From the NCBI RefSeq assembly GCF_023715705.1, contig NZ_JAMBOS010000034.1, positions 1-36,464 of the forward strand: a DNA stretch of 36,464 nt, read 5' to 3'. How positions within the stretch are numbered: position 1 is the stretch's first letter; every line of letters starts with the position of its first letter. A program made the translations under genes and the position numbers. The notes beneath the pieces were generated by a model, which was given only the letters and a program-made list of their open reading frames with translations, searched no databases and was not told the DNA's origin. Below are positions 23,105 through 32,500 of the stretch, one piece after another. The DNA is from Halalkalibacter oceani (GTDB lineage: Bacteria; Bacillota; Bacilli; Bacillales; Bacillaceae_D).

Positions 23105-24076
23105 ATGAACGATGAAGATGTGATCATAGTCGGGGGAGGACCATGCGGCCTGGCTGCGGCGATTGCCTGCAAGGAGCGCGGTCTGAATCCGTTAGTGATC
23201 GAGAAGGATCATGTCGTTAGCGCGATCTATCGCTATCCGACGCACCAGACCTTTTTCAGTACGAGTGAGAAGCTGGAAATTGGCGGTGTTCCTTTTGTGA
23301 TTGAAGGGAGAAAACCGAAACGGAACCAGGCGCTGGTTTATTATCGCGAGGTTGTAAAGCGGAAGGAGCTGCGGGTCCATGCCTATGAGCGCGTTGAGGC
23401 AGTCGTTCGCCAGAAAGATGGGACATTCAACGTGCAGACATCAAAGAGCGACTATCGCACGCCTCATGTCGTTATTGCGACAGGGTATTATGACTCTCCG
23501 AATATGATGGGCGTACCGGGGGAAGAGCAGGAGCATGTCTTTCACTATTTTAAAGAGGCTCATCCGTTTTTCGATCATGATGTCGTTGTCATCGGCGGAA
23601 AGAATTCAGCCGTCGACGCGACGCTGGAGCTGGAAAAGGCCGGCGCACGGGTGACCAATTTGTACCGCGGCAGCGACTATTCGTCAAGTGTGAAGCCGTG
23701 GATTTTGCCTGAGTTTGAATCGCTTGTCAGACATGAGAAAATTAAAATGGAATTCAATGCCGACGTGCAGCAGATTACAAAAGACGAAGTGATTTATCAG
23801 GTCGGGCAGACGACAAAGCGCGCGCCAGCGCAATTTGTCTTTGCGATGACCGGGTACCATCCCGATCATTCGTTTTTACGAAAAATGGGCGTAAAGGTCG
23901 ATCCGGAAACAGGCCGTCCATTGTTTGATCAAGAGACGATGGAAACAAATGTCGCTGGTTTGTTTATCGCCGGGGTGATTGCCGCCGGCAACAATGCGAA
24001 CGAAATCTTTATTGAAAACGGCCGCTTTCATGGGGAGGCCATTGCCGCGGCGATTGTCAGCCGCCGGGACCAATGA
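23105..24076 (+). CDS. ypdA: Bacillithiol disulfide reductase YpdA (Bdr)
   Basis: YpdA uses FAD and NADPH to reduce oxidised bacillithiol (BSSB), keeping the low-molecular-weight thiol of Firmicutes reduced. The 323 residues contain the FAD Rossmann motif GGGPCG (10-15), whose Cys 14 is the residue known to be needed for activity, an NADPH-type second Rossmann motif VVVIGGKNSAVDAT (about 160-173), and the late FIAGVIAAGNNANEIFIENGR-like FAD segment. The Bacillus gene cluster place (near prsW and ansA here) agrees. The start has GGGGTGG before the ATG. Confidence 0.93.
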   Translation: MNDEDVIIVGGGPCGLAAAIACKERGLNPLVIEKDHVVSAIYRYPTHQTFFSTSEKLEIGGVPFVIEGRKPKRNQALVYYREVVKRKELRVHAYERVEAVVRQKDGTFNVQTSKSDYRTPHVVIATGYYDSPNMMGVPGEEQEHVFHYFKEAHPFFDHDVVVIGGKNSAVDATLELEKAGARVTNLYRGSDYSSSVKPWILPEFESLVRHEKIKMEFNADVQQITKDEVIYQVGQTTKRAPAQFVFAMTGYHPDHSFLRKMGVKVDPETGRPLFDQETMETNVAGLFIAGVIAAGNNANEIFIENGRFHGEAIAAAIVSRRDQ

Positions 24077-24189
24077 GCTGTCCGTCCTTGATGAGATGCG
24101 TTGAAGGAGCAAAGAGGATGGGACATGCAAAGCAACCAATTTTATAATGGACTACTTACATCAAGGCTGTATCCGAGGTGTATCACGAA

Positions 24190-24234
24190 GCTGCTGAAAA
24201 GGGGATTTCCCCCTTTCGGCAGCCGCTTTTATAT
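24190..24234. terminator. Terminator between convergent ypdA and ansA
   Basis: GCTGCTGAAAAGGGG (24190-24204) pairs with CCCCCTTTCGGCAGC (24209-24223) with one mismatch, then a T tract. It resembles the hairpin at 18583-18622 in CTGCTGAAAA and the GATTTC loop. Confidence 0.75.
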
Positions 24235-24249
24235 TCCGCTATGCTTCTT

Positions 24250-25215
24250 TTATTGGAGAAAGTAGGATTGAAGAAGCTCCCGGTCATTTGTCTTCTCCAA
24301 TGTGACCATCAGCTTTAACCGCGCTTTTTGACCATTTAAACCGTTTGTGAAAATAACGCCAAGCTCCCGCAGCTCCCGTCCGCCTCCTGCATAAGCATAG
24401 TTGTCCTGCACGACGCCGCTGAAGCAGCGGGAGACAAGGACAATCGGAATATTGCGCTCGATCAGCTCTTCTAGTGCCGGGACAATCTCAGGGGGCACAT
24501 TACCTTGACCGAATGCTTCAATCACAAGGCCGTCGGCGCCTGACTGCATCGCCAGATCAATGATCGTACGCTCCATTCCTGTGTACACTTTTAAGAGAAT
24601 GACTTTCTTCGTCAGCATGGAAACGGGGTACGACTCTCTTTTCGTGACGGTATGGTGAAAAAAGATGTCGCGCTTTGTGACGATGCCGAGCGGCCCATAT
24701 TGCGGACTTTGAAAGGTCGCTATATTGCTGGCATGTGTCTTGGTGACATTCTTGGCACTGTGAATTTCATCGTTCATGACGACGAGGACGCCTTTGCCGC
24801 GCGCTTCATCGCACGTCGCCACCCGTACCGCCGTGATCAGATTATGCGGACCGTCCGCGCCGAGTTCATTGCTTGAGCGCATCGCTCCGGTAATCACGAC
24901 GGGCAGCTGCCAGTTTACTAATAGGTCGAGCATATAGGCTGTTTCCTCCAGCGTGTCCGTCCCGTGCGTAACGACAATGCCATCAAGGCCATCCCGTTCT
25001 GATCTTTCCCGCAGCCGTTTCGCAAGGTCAACCATTAAAGCGGGAGTCATATGGGGTGAAGGCAGATTAAGAAAATCGTCGACGGTGACAGAGGCAATGC
25101 TTGCGAGCGATTCAATCGTGGAATATAATGGATGTATTGCAGCGGGAATCGTTCCTTGTTCCTCTTCTTTCATCGCAATGGTACCGCCGGTATGTAAGAC
25201 AAGAATTTTTTTCAA
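24250..25215 (-). CDS. ansA: Type I L-asparaginase
   Basis: The enzyme hydrolyses L-asparagine to aspartate and ammonia. The 321 residues carry the nucleophile Thr in HTGGTIA (T12) and the second catalytic motif VVTHGTDTLEETA (about 80-92); LEEL and EAFGQGNVP follow later as in cytosolic AnsA. There is no signal peptide. The frame is open from a GTG at 25224, but AGAGGTG with six bases before the TTG at 25215 gives MKKILVLHTGG, the usual start. A folded region lies upstream at 25283-25344. No ansB (aspartase) is adjacent. Confidence 0.92.
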   Translation of the reverse strand: MKKILVLHTGGTIAMKEEEQGTIPAAIHPLYSTIESLASIASVTVDDFLNLPSPHMTPALMVDLAKRLRERSERDGLDGIVVTHGTDTLEETAYMLDLLVNWQLPVVITGAMRSSNELGADGPHNLITAVRVATCDEARGKGVLVVMNDEIHSAKNVTKTHASNIATFQSPQYGPLGIVTKRDIFFHHTVTKRESYPVSMLTKKVILLKVYTGMERTIIDLAMQSGADGLVIEAFGQGNVPPEIVPALEELIERNIPIVLVSRCFSGVVQDNYAYAGGGRELRELGVIFTNGLNGQKARLKLMVTLEKTNDRELLQSYFLQ

Positions 25216-25282
25216 TATTAGCACCTCTATTTCTTTCCAGTTTAATGAAGGTGGGAATAACGAAAGTGTGTAACTGTGACAG

Positions 25283-25344
25283 CGAACAAAGCAGACAGAC
25301 AGCTGTTTTCAGGAGCGGAGGATGTCCATCCTCCCATTTGTTCG
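25283..25344. other. Nested inverted repeats between divergent ansA and prsW
   Basis: CGAACAAA (about 25283-25290) pairs with TTTGTTCG (25337-25344), enclosing the hairpin GGAGGAT (25317-25323), GTCC, ATCCTCC (25328-25334). It could be an operator or a leader structure on either transcript. No terminator T-run. Confidence 0.5.
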
Positions 25345-25468
25345 GATCGTCATCTCGTTGAAATACTTTTGTCCCAACCTCTTTATGATAACATATGATC
25401 TTAAATGTATCCTCTAAGGTCCTGCTCGGATAACGAAACGAAAGGATATAGAGAAAAGGGAGGACAAC

Positions 25469-26116
25469 TTGTTTGCGATTGTGACGGCAGCGATGGCACC
25501 AGGCATGGCATTGTTGTCTTATTTCTATTTACGAAACCACTACAGCTCCTATACAAGCGCCTTCGTCTTCCGGACATTCTTAATCGGTGTATTGCTTGTT
25601 TTCCCCGTTATGGTCCTGCAGTATGCTTTTATTGAGGAAGGTTTCTTTAAAAACATGCTCGTCCAGACGATTGTGCTCTATGGCGTGATCGAGGAATTTT
25701 TTAAATGGTTTTTATTGTATTTTTTCGCCTATCAGCATGCCGATTTTAAACGGAGATATGACGGGATTGTTTTTGGTGTCGCACTTTCCCTTGGCTTCGC
25801 CAGTCTCGAGAATGTGCTCTATTTGCTGGCGAATGGTTTGGAAACGGCGATTGGCCGGGCTCTTCTGCCGGTTTCAAGTCATGCATTATTTGGCGTTCTG
25901 ATGGGGTATTATATGGGTAGGGCGAAGCTGGAGCTCGACGCAAAAGCGAGGCATTTGACATTGGCCTTGATTTTTCCTATTCTCTTACACAGTATATACG
26001 ACAGTATTTTGCTGCTGTTTGATACATACTTTATCATCGGGATGCTCCCATTTATGCTCCTGTTATGGTGGCTTGCTTTAACAAAAGTGAAGCGCGCCCA
26101 TCAATTGGATCAATAG
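25469..26116 (+). CDS. prsW: Site-1 membrane protease PrsW
   Basis: PrsW is the membrane protease that starts degradation of anti-sigma factor RsiW after cell-wall stress in Bacillus. The 215 residues have about seven membrane segments and the catalytic signatures E75-E76 (GVIEEFFKW), the SLEN segment with E114 (GFASLENVLYL), H138 (SSHALFG) and H174 (LHSIYDS), with length and order as in the Bacillus protein. The start TTG follows AAGGGAGG. The only anti-sigma gene in this window, at 17557, is not known to be its substrate. Confidence 0.93.
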   Translation: MFAIVTAAMAPGMALLSYFYLRNHYSSYTSAFVFRTFLIGVLLVFPVMVLQYAFIEEGFFKNMLVQTIVLYGVIEEFFKWFLLYFFAYQHADFKRRYDGIVFGVALSLGFASLENVLYLLANGLETAIGRALLPVSSHALFGVLMGYYMGRAKLELDAKARHLTLALIFPILLHSIYDSILLLFDTYFIIGMLPFMLLLWWLALTKVKRAHQLDQ

Positions 26117-26139
26117 TAAAGTAAGAAGGGTGATTGATT

Positions 26140-26301
26140 ATGTCAGAAGGACGTTATCGCGTCGTCATTCGCTGTCCGGTCTGCGGAGAAAAATATATTC
26201 TCAGAGGAAGACGGAATGAGAATGGCGAGTATGAAACCGGTTTTAAACGCTGTGTATGCGGAAATGCCGAGCATTTGCATATCGACGCCACACCGGAATA
26301 A
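26140..26301 (+). CDS. 53-residue zinc-ribbon protein
   Basis: The sequence is basic near the start and has CPVCG (C12, C15) and CVCG (C38, C40), a likely zinc site, then an AEHLHIDA tail. AAGAAGGGTGA precedes the ATG. It follows prsW by 23 bp in the same direction and may share its transcript. I know no function; such small ribbons often bind nucleic acid or a protein partner. Confidence 0.7.
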   Translation: MSEGRYRVVIRCPVCGEKYILRGRRNENGEYETGFKRCVCGNAEHLHIDATPE

Positions 26302-26324
26302 ATGAGGCCGGAAAAAAATTTCAC

Positions 26325-26353
26325 TTGCAAAATGATTTGAATTGTTGTAATTT
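26325..26353 (+). promoter_or_regulatory. Promoter of the S-box operon
   Basis: TTGCAA (26325-26330), 17 bp and TAATTT (26348-26353), about 32 bp before the riboswitch. Confidence 0.5.
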
Positions 26354-26384
26354 TGATTAAACGAAAAACTCATTTACATACGAT

Positions 26385-26552
26385 TTCTTATCAAGAGAGA
26401 CGGAGGGACTGGCCCGACGATGTCTCAGCAACCAGCCATTGATTGGTCAGGTGCTAATTCCATCAGATCGTGATGATCTGAAAGATAAGAAGAAGCGAAT
26501 TCATAACCAAACACCTTCTTCTTAATGGAATTTAAGAAGAGGGTGTTTTTTT
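26385..26552 (+). promoter_or_regulatory. SAM-I riboswitch (S-box) with terminator
   Basis: The aptamer runs from TTCTTATC-AAGAGAG (26385) to GAAAGATAAGAAG (about 26480-26493), with the conserved GAGGGACTGGCCCGAC, CTCAGCAACC and GGTGCTAATTCC. AACACCTTCTTCTTA (from 26510) pairs with TAAGAAGAGGGTGTT (to 26547), followed by a T-run, as terminator. When SAM is bound, transcription stops; when SAM is low, the antiterminator should form and metI-yitJ-metH be read. Confidence 0.96.
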
Positions 26553-26581
26553 CATCATTTGGAAAAGGTGGAGGGATACAG

Positions 26582-27694
26582 ATGAACCGAGACAAGCTTG
26601 AGACATTACTCGTACAGATTGGAAACCGCTCAGAAGACCGGACAGGAACCATTAATACGCCTGTTTATTTTTCAACGGCGTATCGTCATACAGGAATCGG
26701 AGAGTCGACCGGCTACGATTATGCCAGAACGGGAAATCCGACAAGGGAAGTGCTGGAAACGGCGATTGCCGCCCTTGAGGAAGGGGACCGTGGATTTGCC
26801 TGCAGCTCGGGGATGGCGGCGATTCAGACGGTGTTTTCTCTGTTCGCTCAGGGAGACGAGATTTTAGCCTCTCAGGATCTTTACGGGGGAACGTACCGTT
26901 TATTTGAACAGGGCTGGAACCGCTGGGGGCTGTCATTTGCCTACGGAGATCCGCGAAATCTTGAACATTTCGAATCATTAATCAACGAGCGGACGAAGGC
27001 GCTTTTTATCGAGACGCCGACGAATCCGTTAATGCAGGAAGCTGATATCACCGCCTTGGCGGAAATCGCGAAAAAGCATCAATTGCTGCTGATTGTCGAT
27101 AATACATTTTATACGCCGCTGCTTCAGCAGCCACTTGTCAAAGGGGCCGATATTGTCATTCACAGTGCCTCGAAATATTTAGGCGGGCATAATGATGTGA
27201 TCGCCGGTCTGATAACGGCTAAGGGCACGGAGCTCTGTGAAAAGATCGCTTATTATCATAATGGCATTGGCGCAACATTGGGGGCGTTTGACTCCTGGCT
27301 GCTTATCCGTGGGATGAAGACGTTGGCTTTGCGGATGGAAAAGCATGAGGAAAACGCGAAGGCCGTTGTTGCTTACCTTGAGGAGCATCAGGCGGTAACT
27401 GATGTGCTGTATCCAGGCAAAGGCGGGATGCTTTCCTTCCGGATTAAAAAAGAAGGATGGGTCAATCCGTTTTTGCAGCAGCTGAAGCTGATCTCCTTTG
27501 CGGAGAGCCTTGGTGGAGTGGAAAGCCTGATGACGTATCCGGCAACGCAGACCCATATGGACATTCCCGAAGATATTCGGATTGCCAACGGCGTCTGTAA
27601 TCGGCTGCTGCGCTTTTCGGTCGGAATTGAGCGCGGAGAAGATTTAATAAAAGATTTGGAGCAAGCTTTTCACTATGTGACATCAAAGGAATAG
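26582..27694 (+). CDS. metI: Cystathionine gamma-synthase / O-acetylhomoserine thiolyase (MetI)
   Basis: MetI joins activated homoserine with cysteine (or sulfide) to give cystathionine (or homocysteine), using PLP. The 370 residues align along their length with Bacillus MetI as I remember it: IGNRSEDRTGTINTPVYFSTAYRH at the start, the PLP lysine K198 in SASKYLGGHND, and FAESLGGVESLMTYPATQTHMDIP near the end. AAGGTGGAGGG precedes the ATG at 26582; an earlier start in the riboswitch terminator is rejected. First gene of the S-box operon, 16 bp before yitJ. The cystathionine lyase gene metC is not next to it. Confidence 0.94.
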   Translation: MNRDKLETLLVQIGNRSEDRTGTINTPVYFSTAYRHTGIGESTGYDYARTGNPTREVLETAIAALEEGDRGFACSSGMAAIQTVFSLFAQGDEILASQDLYGGTYRLFEQGWNRWGLSFAYGDPRNLEHFESLINERTKALFIETPTNPLMQEADITALAEIAKKHQLLLIVDNTFYTPLLQQPLVKGADIVIHSASKYLGGHNDVIAGLITAKGTELCEKIAYYHNGIGATLGAFDSWLLIRGMKTLALRMEKHEENAKAVVAYLEEHQAVTDVLYPGKGGMLSFRIKKEGWVNPFLQQLKLISFAESLGGVESLMTYPATQTHMDIPEDIRIANGVCNRLLRFSVGIERGEDLIKDLEQAFHYVTSKE

Positions 27695-27710
27695 AAAGGA
27701 GGGACCCGTA

Positions 27711-29549
27711 ATGAAGCTGCTGGAGCGATTAGCAAATGAGGTCCTTGTAGGGGATGGGGCAATGGGAACCCTCCTCTACGAGCAAGGAGTGGATCAATGC
27801 TTTGAAGAAGTGAATCTCAGTAACCCTGATAAAATCATCGCGGTCCACAAGCAATATGTAGAGGCAGGAGCCGATGTAATTCAAACAAATACATATGCGG
27901 CCAATTCCTTAAAGCTTGAAAAATACGGCTTGGAGAAAAAGGTTCAGCTGATCAACGAGGCGGCTGTCACCTTAGCGAAGCGGGCAGCAGGCGGGCAGGC
28001 CTTTGTCGTTGGCACGATTGGCGGGGTCCGCCGCTTTCAGCTGGAAGAATGGTCGCTTGAGGAAATCGAAGCGGCGTTTAACGAACAGATGAAGCACCTT
28101 CTTCAAGGGGGCGTTGACGGTCTGTTGCTGGAAACCTTTTATGATCTTGAGGAAGCAAAAATGGCAACGGTCCTAGCGAGAAAGTGGACGGATTTGCCGA
28201 TCATTGTTAACCTTTCATTAGGAGAAATCGGTGTGATGAATGGCGGGATACCGGTCGCCGACGCCTTTCGTGAATTGATTACGGCCGGAGCGAACATCGT
28301 CGGCTTAAATTGCCGGATGGGACCTTTCCATATGCTGCGTTCCTTTGAATCGATTCCGTTGCCGGAGAATGGCTATTTGTCGGCGTATCCGAACGCCAGT
28401 CTGCCGGATTATCGCGACGGGCGCGTTTTTTATCAGTCGAACGCCGACTATTTCAAGGCAATGGGTGAGAAGTTTGTCAAGGAGGGCATCCGTTTATTAG
28501 GCGGCTGCTGCGGAACCACGCCGGAGCATATCGCGGCATTTAAAGAGGTGAAGGAACGGTTTGCCCCGATTACGGAGAAAAAAGTTCGTTCAGTCATCCG
28601 TGTGGAAAAGCGGATTGAGCTGCCGCCAGAGCATACGCCGCTGCCTGAGATCGTAAAGCAGCGCAGGTCGGTGATCGTCGAGCTTGACCCGCCGAAGAAG
28701 CTTAATACGGACAGGTTTATCGAAGGCGCGACAAAGCTCCATCAGGCCGGTGTCGATGCGGTGACGATGGCTGATAATTCACTTGCTTCCCCGCGTGTTG
28801 ACAATTTGGCTCTCGGGGCGATGCTTAAGGGGCAGATCGGCGCGCGTCCACTCGTTCATGTCACATGCCGCGATCGCAATTTAATCGGGCTGCAATCACA
28901 CTTAATGGGTCTTCACGCCTTAGGGATTGATGATCTGCTGGCGGTGACGGGGGACCCGACGAAAATAGGAGACTTTCCGGGAGCGACCTCGGTGTATGAC
29001 GTAACCTCTTTTCAATTAATTTCCTTTATTAAGCAGCTGAACGAAGGGATTTCTTTCTCGGGCAAGGAGCTTGGTCAGAAGTCAACCTTCTCTGTCGGAG
29101 CGGCCTTTAATCCGAATGTCCGTCATTTGGACAAAGCGGTGCAGCGGATGGAGAAAAAGGTCGAGAGCGGTGCTGATTATTTTATGACACAGCCGATTTA
29201 TAGTGAAGCGCAAATTGAAGCGGTGTACGAGGCGACCAAGCATATCAAACAGCCGATTTACATCGGAATCATGCCGTTAACCGGAACGAGAAACGCGGAA
29301 TTTCTTCACAATGAAGTACCGGGAATTAAGTTGACGGATGAGATTCGCAGCGCGATGGCACAATGCGGCGACGATCGTCACCGCGCGGCGGAGGAAGGCA
29401 TACGGATCGCCAAGTCGTTAATCGACACAGCTTTAACATTCTTTAACGGCATTTATTTGATTACGCCATTTTTACGGTATGAGATGACCGTTGAACTGAC
29501 TGATTATATTCAAGCGAAGACGAAGGCAGCATCCATTAAAAATCAGTAG
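27711..29549 (+). CDS. yitJ: Bifunctional homocysteine S-methyltransferase / methylenetetrahydrofolate reductase
   Basis: The 612-residue protein couples two activities. Residues 1-290 are a homocysteine S-methyltransferase domain with zinc cysteines C201 (GLNCRMGP) and C266/C267 (GGCCGTTP). Residues about 315-610 are a MetF-type domain that reduces methylene-THF to methyl-THF (RRSVIVELDPPKKL at its start, YFMTQPIYSEAQIEA and PIYIGIMPL later). This is the YitJ architecture of Bacillus. AAAGGAGGG precedes the ATG. In this operon it may feed methyl-THF to MetH, 28 bp downstream. Confidence 0.94.
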   Translation: MKLLERLANEVLVGDGAMGTLLYEQGVDQCFEEVNLSNPDKIIAVHKQYVEAGADVIQTNTYAANSLKLEKYGLEKKVQLINEAAVTLAKRAAGGQAFVVGTIGGVRRFQLEEWSLEEIEAAFNEQMKHLLQGGVDGLLLETFYDLEEAKMATVLARKWTDLPIIVNLSLGEIGVMNGGIPVADAFRELITAGANIVGLNCRMGPFHMLRSFESIPLPENGYLSAYPNASLPDYRDGRVFYQSNADYFKAMGEKFVKEGIRLLGGCCGTTPEHIAAFKEVKERFAPITEKKVRSVIRVEKRIELPPEHTPLPEIVKQRRSVIVELDPPKKLNTDRFIEGATKLHQAGVDAVTMADNSLASPRVDNLALGAMLKGQIGARPLVHVTCRDRNLIGLQSHLMGLHALGIDDLLAVTGDPTKIGDFPGATSVYDVTSFQLISFIKQLNEGISFSGKELGQKSTFSVGAAFNPNVRHLDKAVQRMEKKVESGADYFMTQPIYSEAQIEAVYEATKHIKQPIYIGIMPLTGTRNAEFLHNEVPGIKLTDEIRSAMAQCGDDRHRAAEEGIRIAKSLIDTALTFFNGIYLITPFLRYEMTVELTDYIQAKTKAASIKNQ

Positions 29550-29577
29550 CAGGGATCAGGAGAAAGGACTAAAGCGT

Positions 29578-32500
29578 ATGACGAAGTCTTTATTTGAACA
29601 GCAATTAGAACGAAAAATATTAGTACTTGACGGAGCGATGGGAACGATGCTCCAGCAGGCTAATTTAAGCGCGGAGGATTTTGGCGGCGAAGAATATGAA
29701 GGCTGTAACGAGTACTTGAACGAAACAGCGCCCGAAGTAATTGAAAAGATCCACCGGGACTATTTGCAGGCCGGCGCCGATATTATCGAAACGAACACAT
29801 TCGGTTCGACCAATATTGTGCTTGATGATTATGATCTCGGTCATAAGGCAGGAGAGCTGAGCCGCGTGTCGGCAGAAATTGCCCGAAGAGTAGCAGACGA
29901 GTTTTCGACACCGGAATGGCCGCGCTTTGTCGCCGGAGCGATGGGACCGACGACGAAATCGCTCTCGGTGACGGGTGGTGTTACGTTCGAGCAGCTGATC
30001 GAATCCTATTATGAGCAGGCCCGTGGCTTAATTCTCGGCGGAGTCGATGTGATGCTGCTTGAAACGAGCCAGGATATGCGCAACGTCAAGGCGGCTTATA
30101 TCGGAATTGAGCAGGCTTTCACCGAGCTTGAGAAAAAGCTGCCAATCATCGTTTCAGGAACGATCGAGCCGATGGGGACGACGCTTGCCGGTCAAAACAT
30201 CGAAGCATTTTATTTATCACTTGAGCACATGAATCCGACCGTCGTCGGCTTAAACTGTGCGACAGGTCCGGAATTTATGCGCGACCATATTCGCTCTCTT
30301 TCGGATTTGGCGACAACATATGTCAGCTGCTACCCGAATGCCGGCCTGCCAGATGAGGAAGGGCATTATCATGAATCGCCGGACTCACTTGCGACAAAGC
30401 TTTCGGCATTTGCGGAAAAAGGCTGGTTGAACATCGTCGGCGGCTGCTGTGGAACGACGCCTGTCCATATTGCGGCCATGGTCGAAGCAACGAAGGATTT
30501 TGCCCCGCGGGTTATTAAGGCGAAGCATCCTCATGCTGTTTCGGGAATTGAACCGTTAATTTATGAGGAAAGCATGCGCCCGTTATTTGTCGGAGAACGG
30601 ACGAATGTCATTGGCTCACGAAAGTTCAAGCGACTGATCGCGGAAGGGAAATTTGAAGAGGCGTCAGAAATCGCCCGGGCCCAAGTGAAGCGCGGCGCCC
30701 ACGTGATCGATGTCTGTCTCGCTGATCCGGACCGCGAAGAGCTGGAAGATATGGAACAGTTTTTAAGCTATGTGATCAATAAAGTGAAAGTGCCGCTAAT
30801 GATTGATTCAACGGATGAACATGTCATCGAAAAAGCGTTGACGTATTCTCAGGGGAAAGCGATCATAAATTCGATCAACCTTGAGGACGGCGAAGAACGG
30901 TTTGAAAAAGTAATTCCAATTGTCAAGCGCTACGGAGCGGCTGTTGTCGTCGGGACGATCGACGAGAAAGGGATGGCCGTCAGCGCCGAACGCAAGCTCG
31001 AGGTCGCGAAGCGCTCGCATGATCTGCTCGTAAACAAGTACGGCTTAAAGCCGGAGGATATCATTTTTGATCCGCTCGTCTTCCCGGTCGGCACTGGAGA
31101 TGAGCAGTACATTGGCTCCGCCAACGCGACGGTCGAAGGCATCCGCCTGATTAAAGAAGCGTTGCCGGACTGTTTGACGATCCTCGGGGTGAGTAACGTT
31201 TCCTTCGGCTTGCCGCCGGTCGGCCGCGAAGTGCTGAATGCCGTGTATTTGTATGAATGCACGCAGGCCGGACTGGACTATGCGATCGTCAATACCGAGA
31301 AGCTTGAACGCTATGCCTCGATTTCAGATAACGAAAAAGAGATGTCGCGCAAGCTGTTATTTGAAACAACAGATGAGACGCTTGCTGAATTTACCGCTTT
31401 CTACCGCGGAAAAAAAGCGGAAAAGAAAGTCGAGCTTTCCACGCTTACGCTTGAGGAACGGCTTGCTTCCTATATCGTCGAAGGGACTAAAGAAGGGCTG
31501 ACGAAGGATCTTGATGAAGCGCTGGCGAAGTACGATGACCCGCTCGATATTATCAATGGTCCGCTGATGACCGGGATGGATGAAGTTGGCCGCCTGTTCA
31601 ACAATAATGAGCTGATCGTCGCCGAAGTGCTGCAAAGCGCCGAGGTGATGAAAGCATCCGTTGCTCATCTGGAACCGTTCATGGAGAAGAAGGAAGATGA
31701 TAACGGCAAGGGAAAAATCATTTTGGCGACCGTAAAAGGTGACGTGCATGATATCGGGAAAAACCTCGTCGAGATCATCTTAAGCAACAACGGCTTTAAA
31801 ATCGTTAATCTCGGCATCAAAGTGACCTCGACTGAGTTGATTGAGGCGATCAAAAAGGAAAAGCCGGATGCGGTCGGTTTGTCCGGACTGCTCGTCAAAT
31901 CGGCGCAGCAAATGGTGCTGACGGCTCAGGATTTGCGTCAGCAGAAAATCTCGATTCCGATTCTGGTCGGTGGAGCAGCGTTAACGCGCAAATTCACCGA
32001 TACGAAGATCGCCGCCGAATACGAAGGAATGGTTCTTTACGCCAAGGATGCGATGAACGGACTGGAAATCGCCAACCGCCTCGCCAATCCGAACGAGCGG
32101 ACCCGTCTGGCCGAAGAACTGGCAGAGGCACGGGCGAAAAAGGACGCGGTGCGTAAGGAAAGAACGGCAGGTGAATTGGATGATTCCGTAAAGACAGCTG
32201 TTCGTTCCGACGTAAAAACGGATGGTCCGATCTTTACGCCGACGGACCTCGATACCCATATTTTACGCGACTATAAGCTCTCCCACCTTGAGCCTTATAT
32301 TAATATGCAAATGCTGCTCGGCCGCCATCTCGGCTTACAAGGCAAAGTGAGCCGTCTGCTGGCCGAGAAAGACGAACGGGCCATTCAGCTGAAGGAAAAG
32401 GTTGATCAGTTTTTACAGCGGGCCAAAGTTGAAAAGATTATTTCAGCCCATGGGATGTACCGCTTTTTCCCGGCTCAGGGCGACGGCAACGATATTCTGA

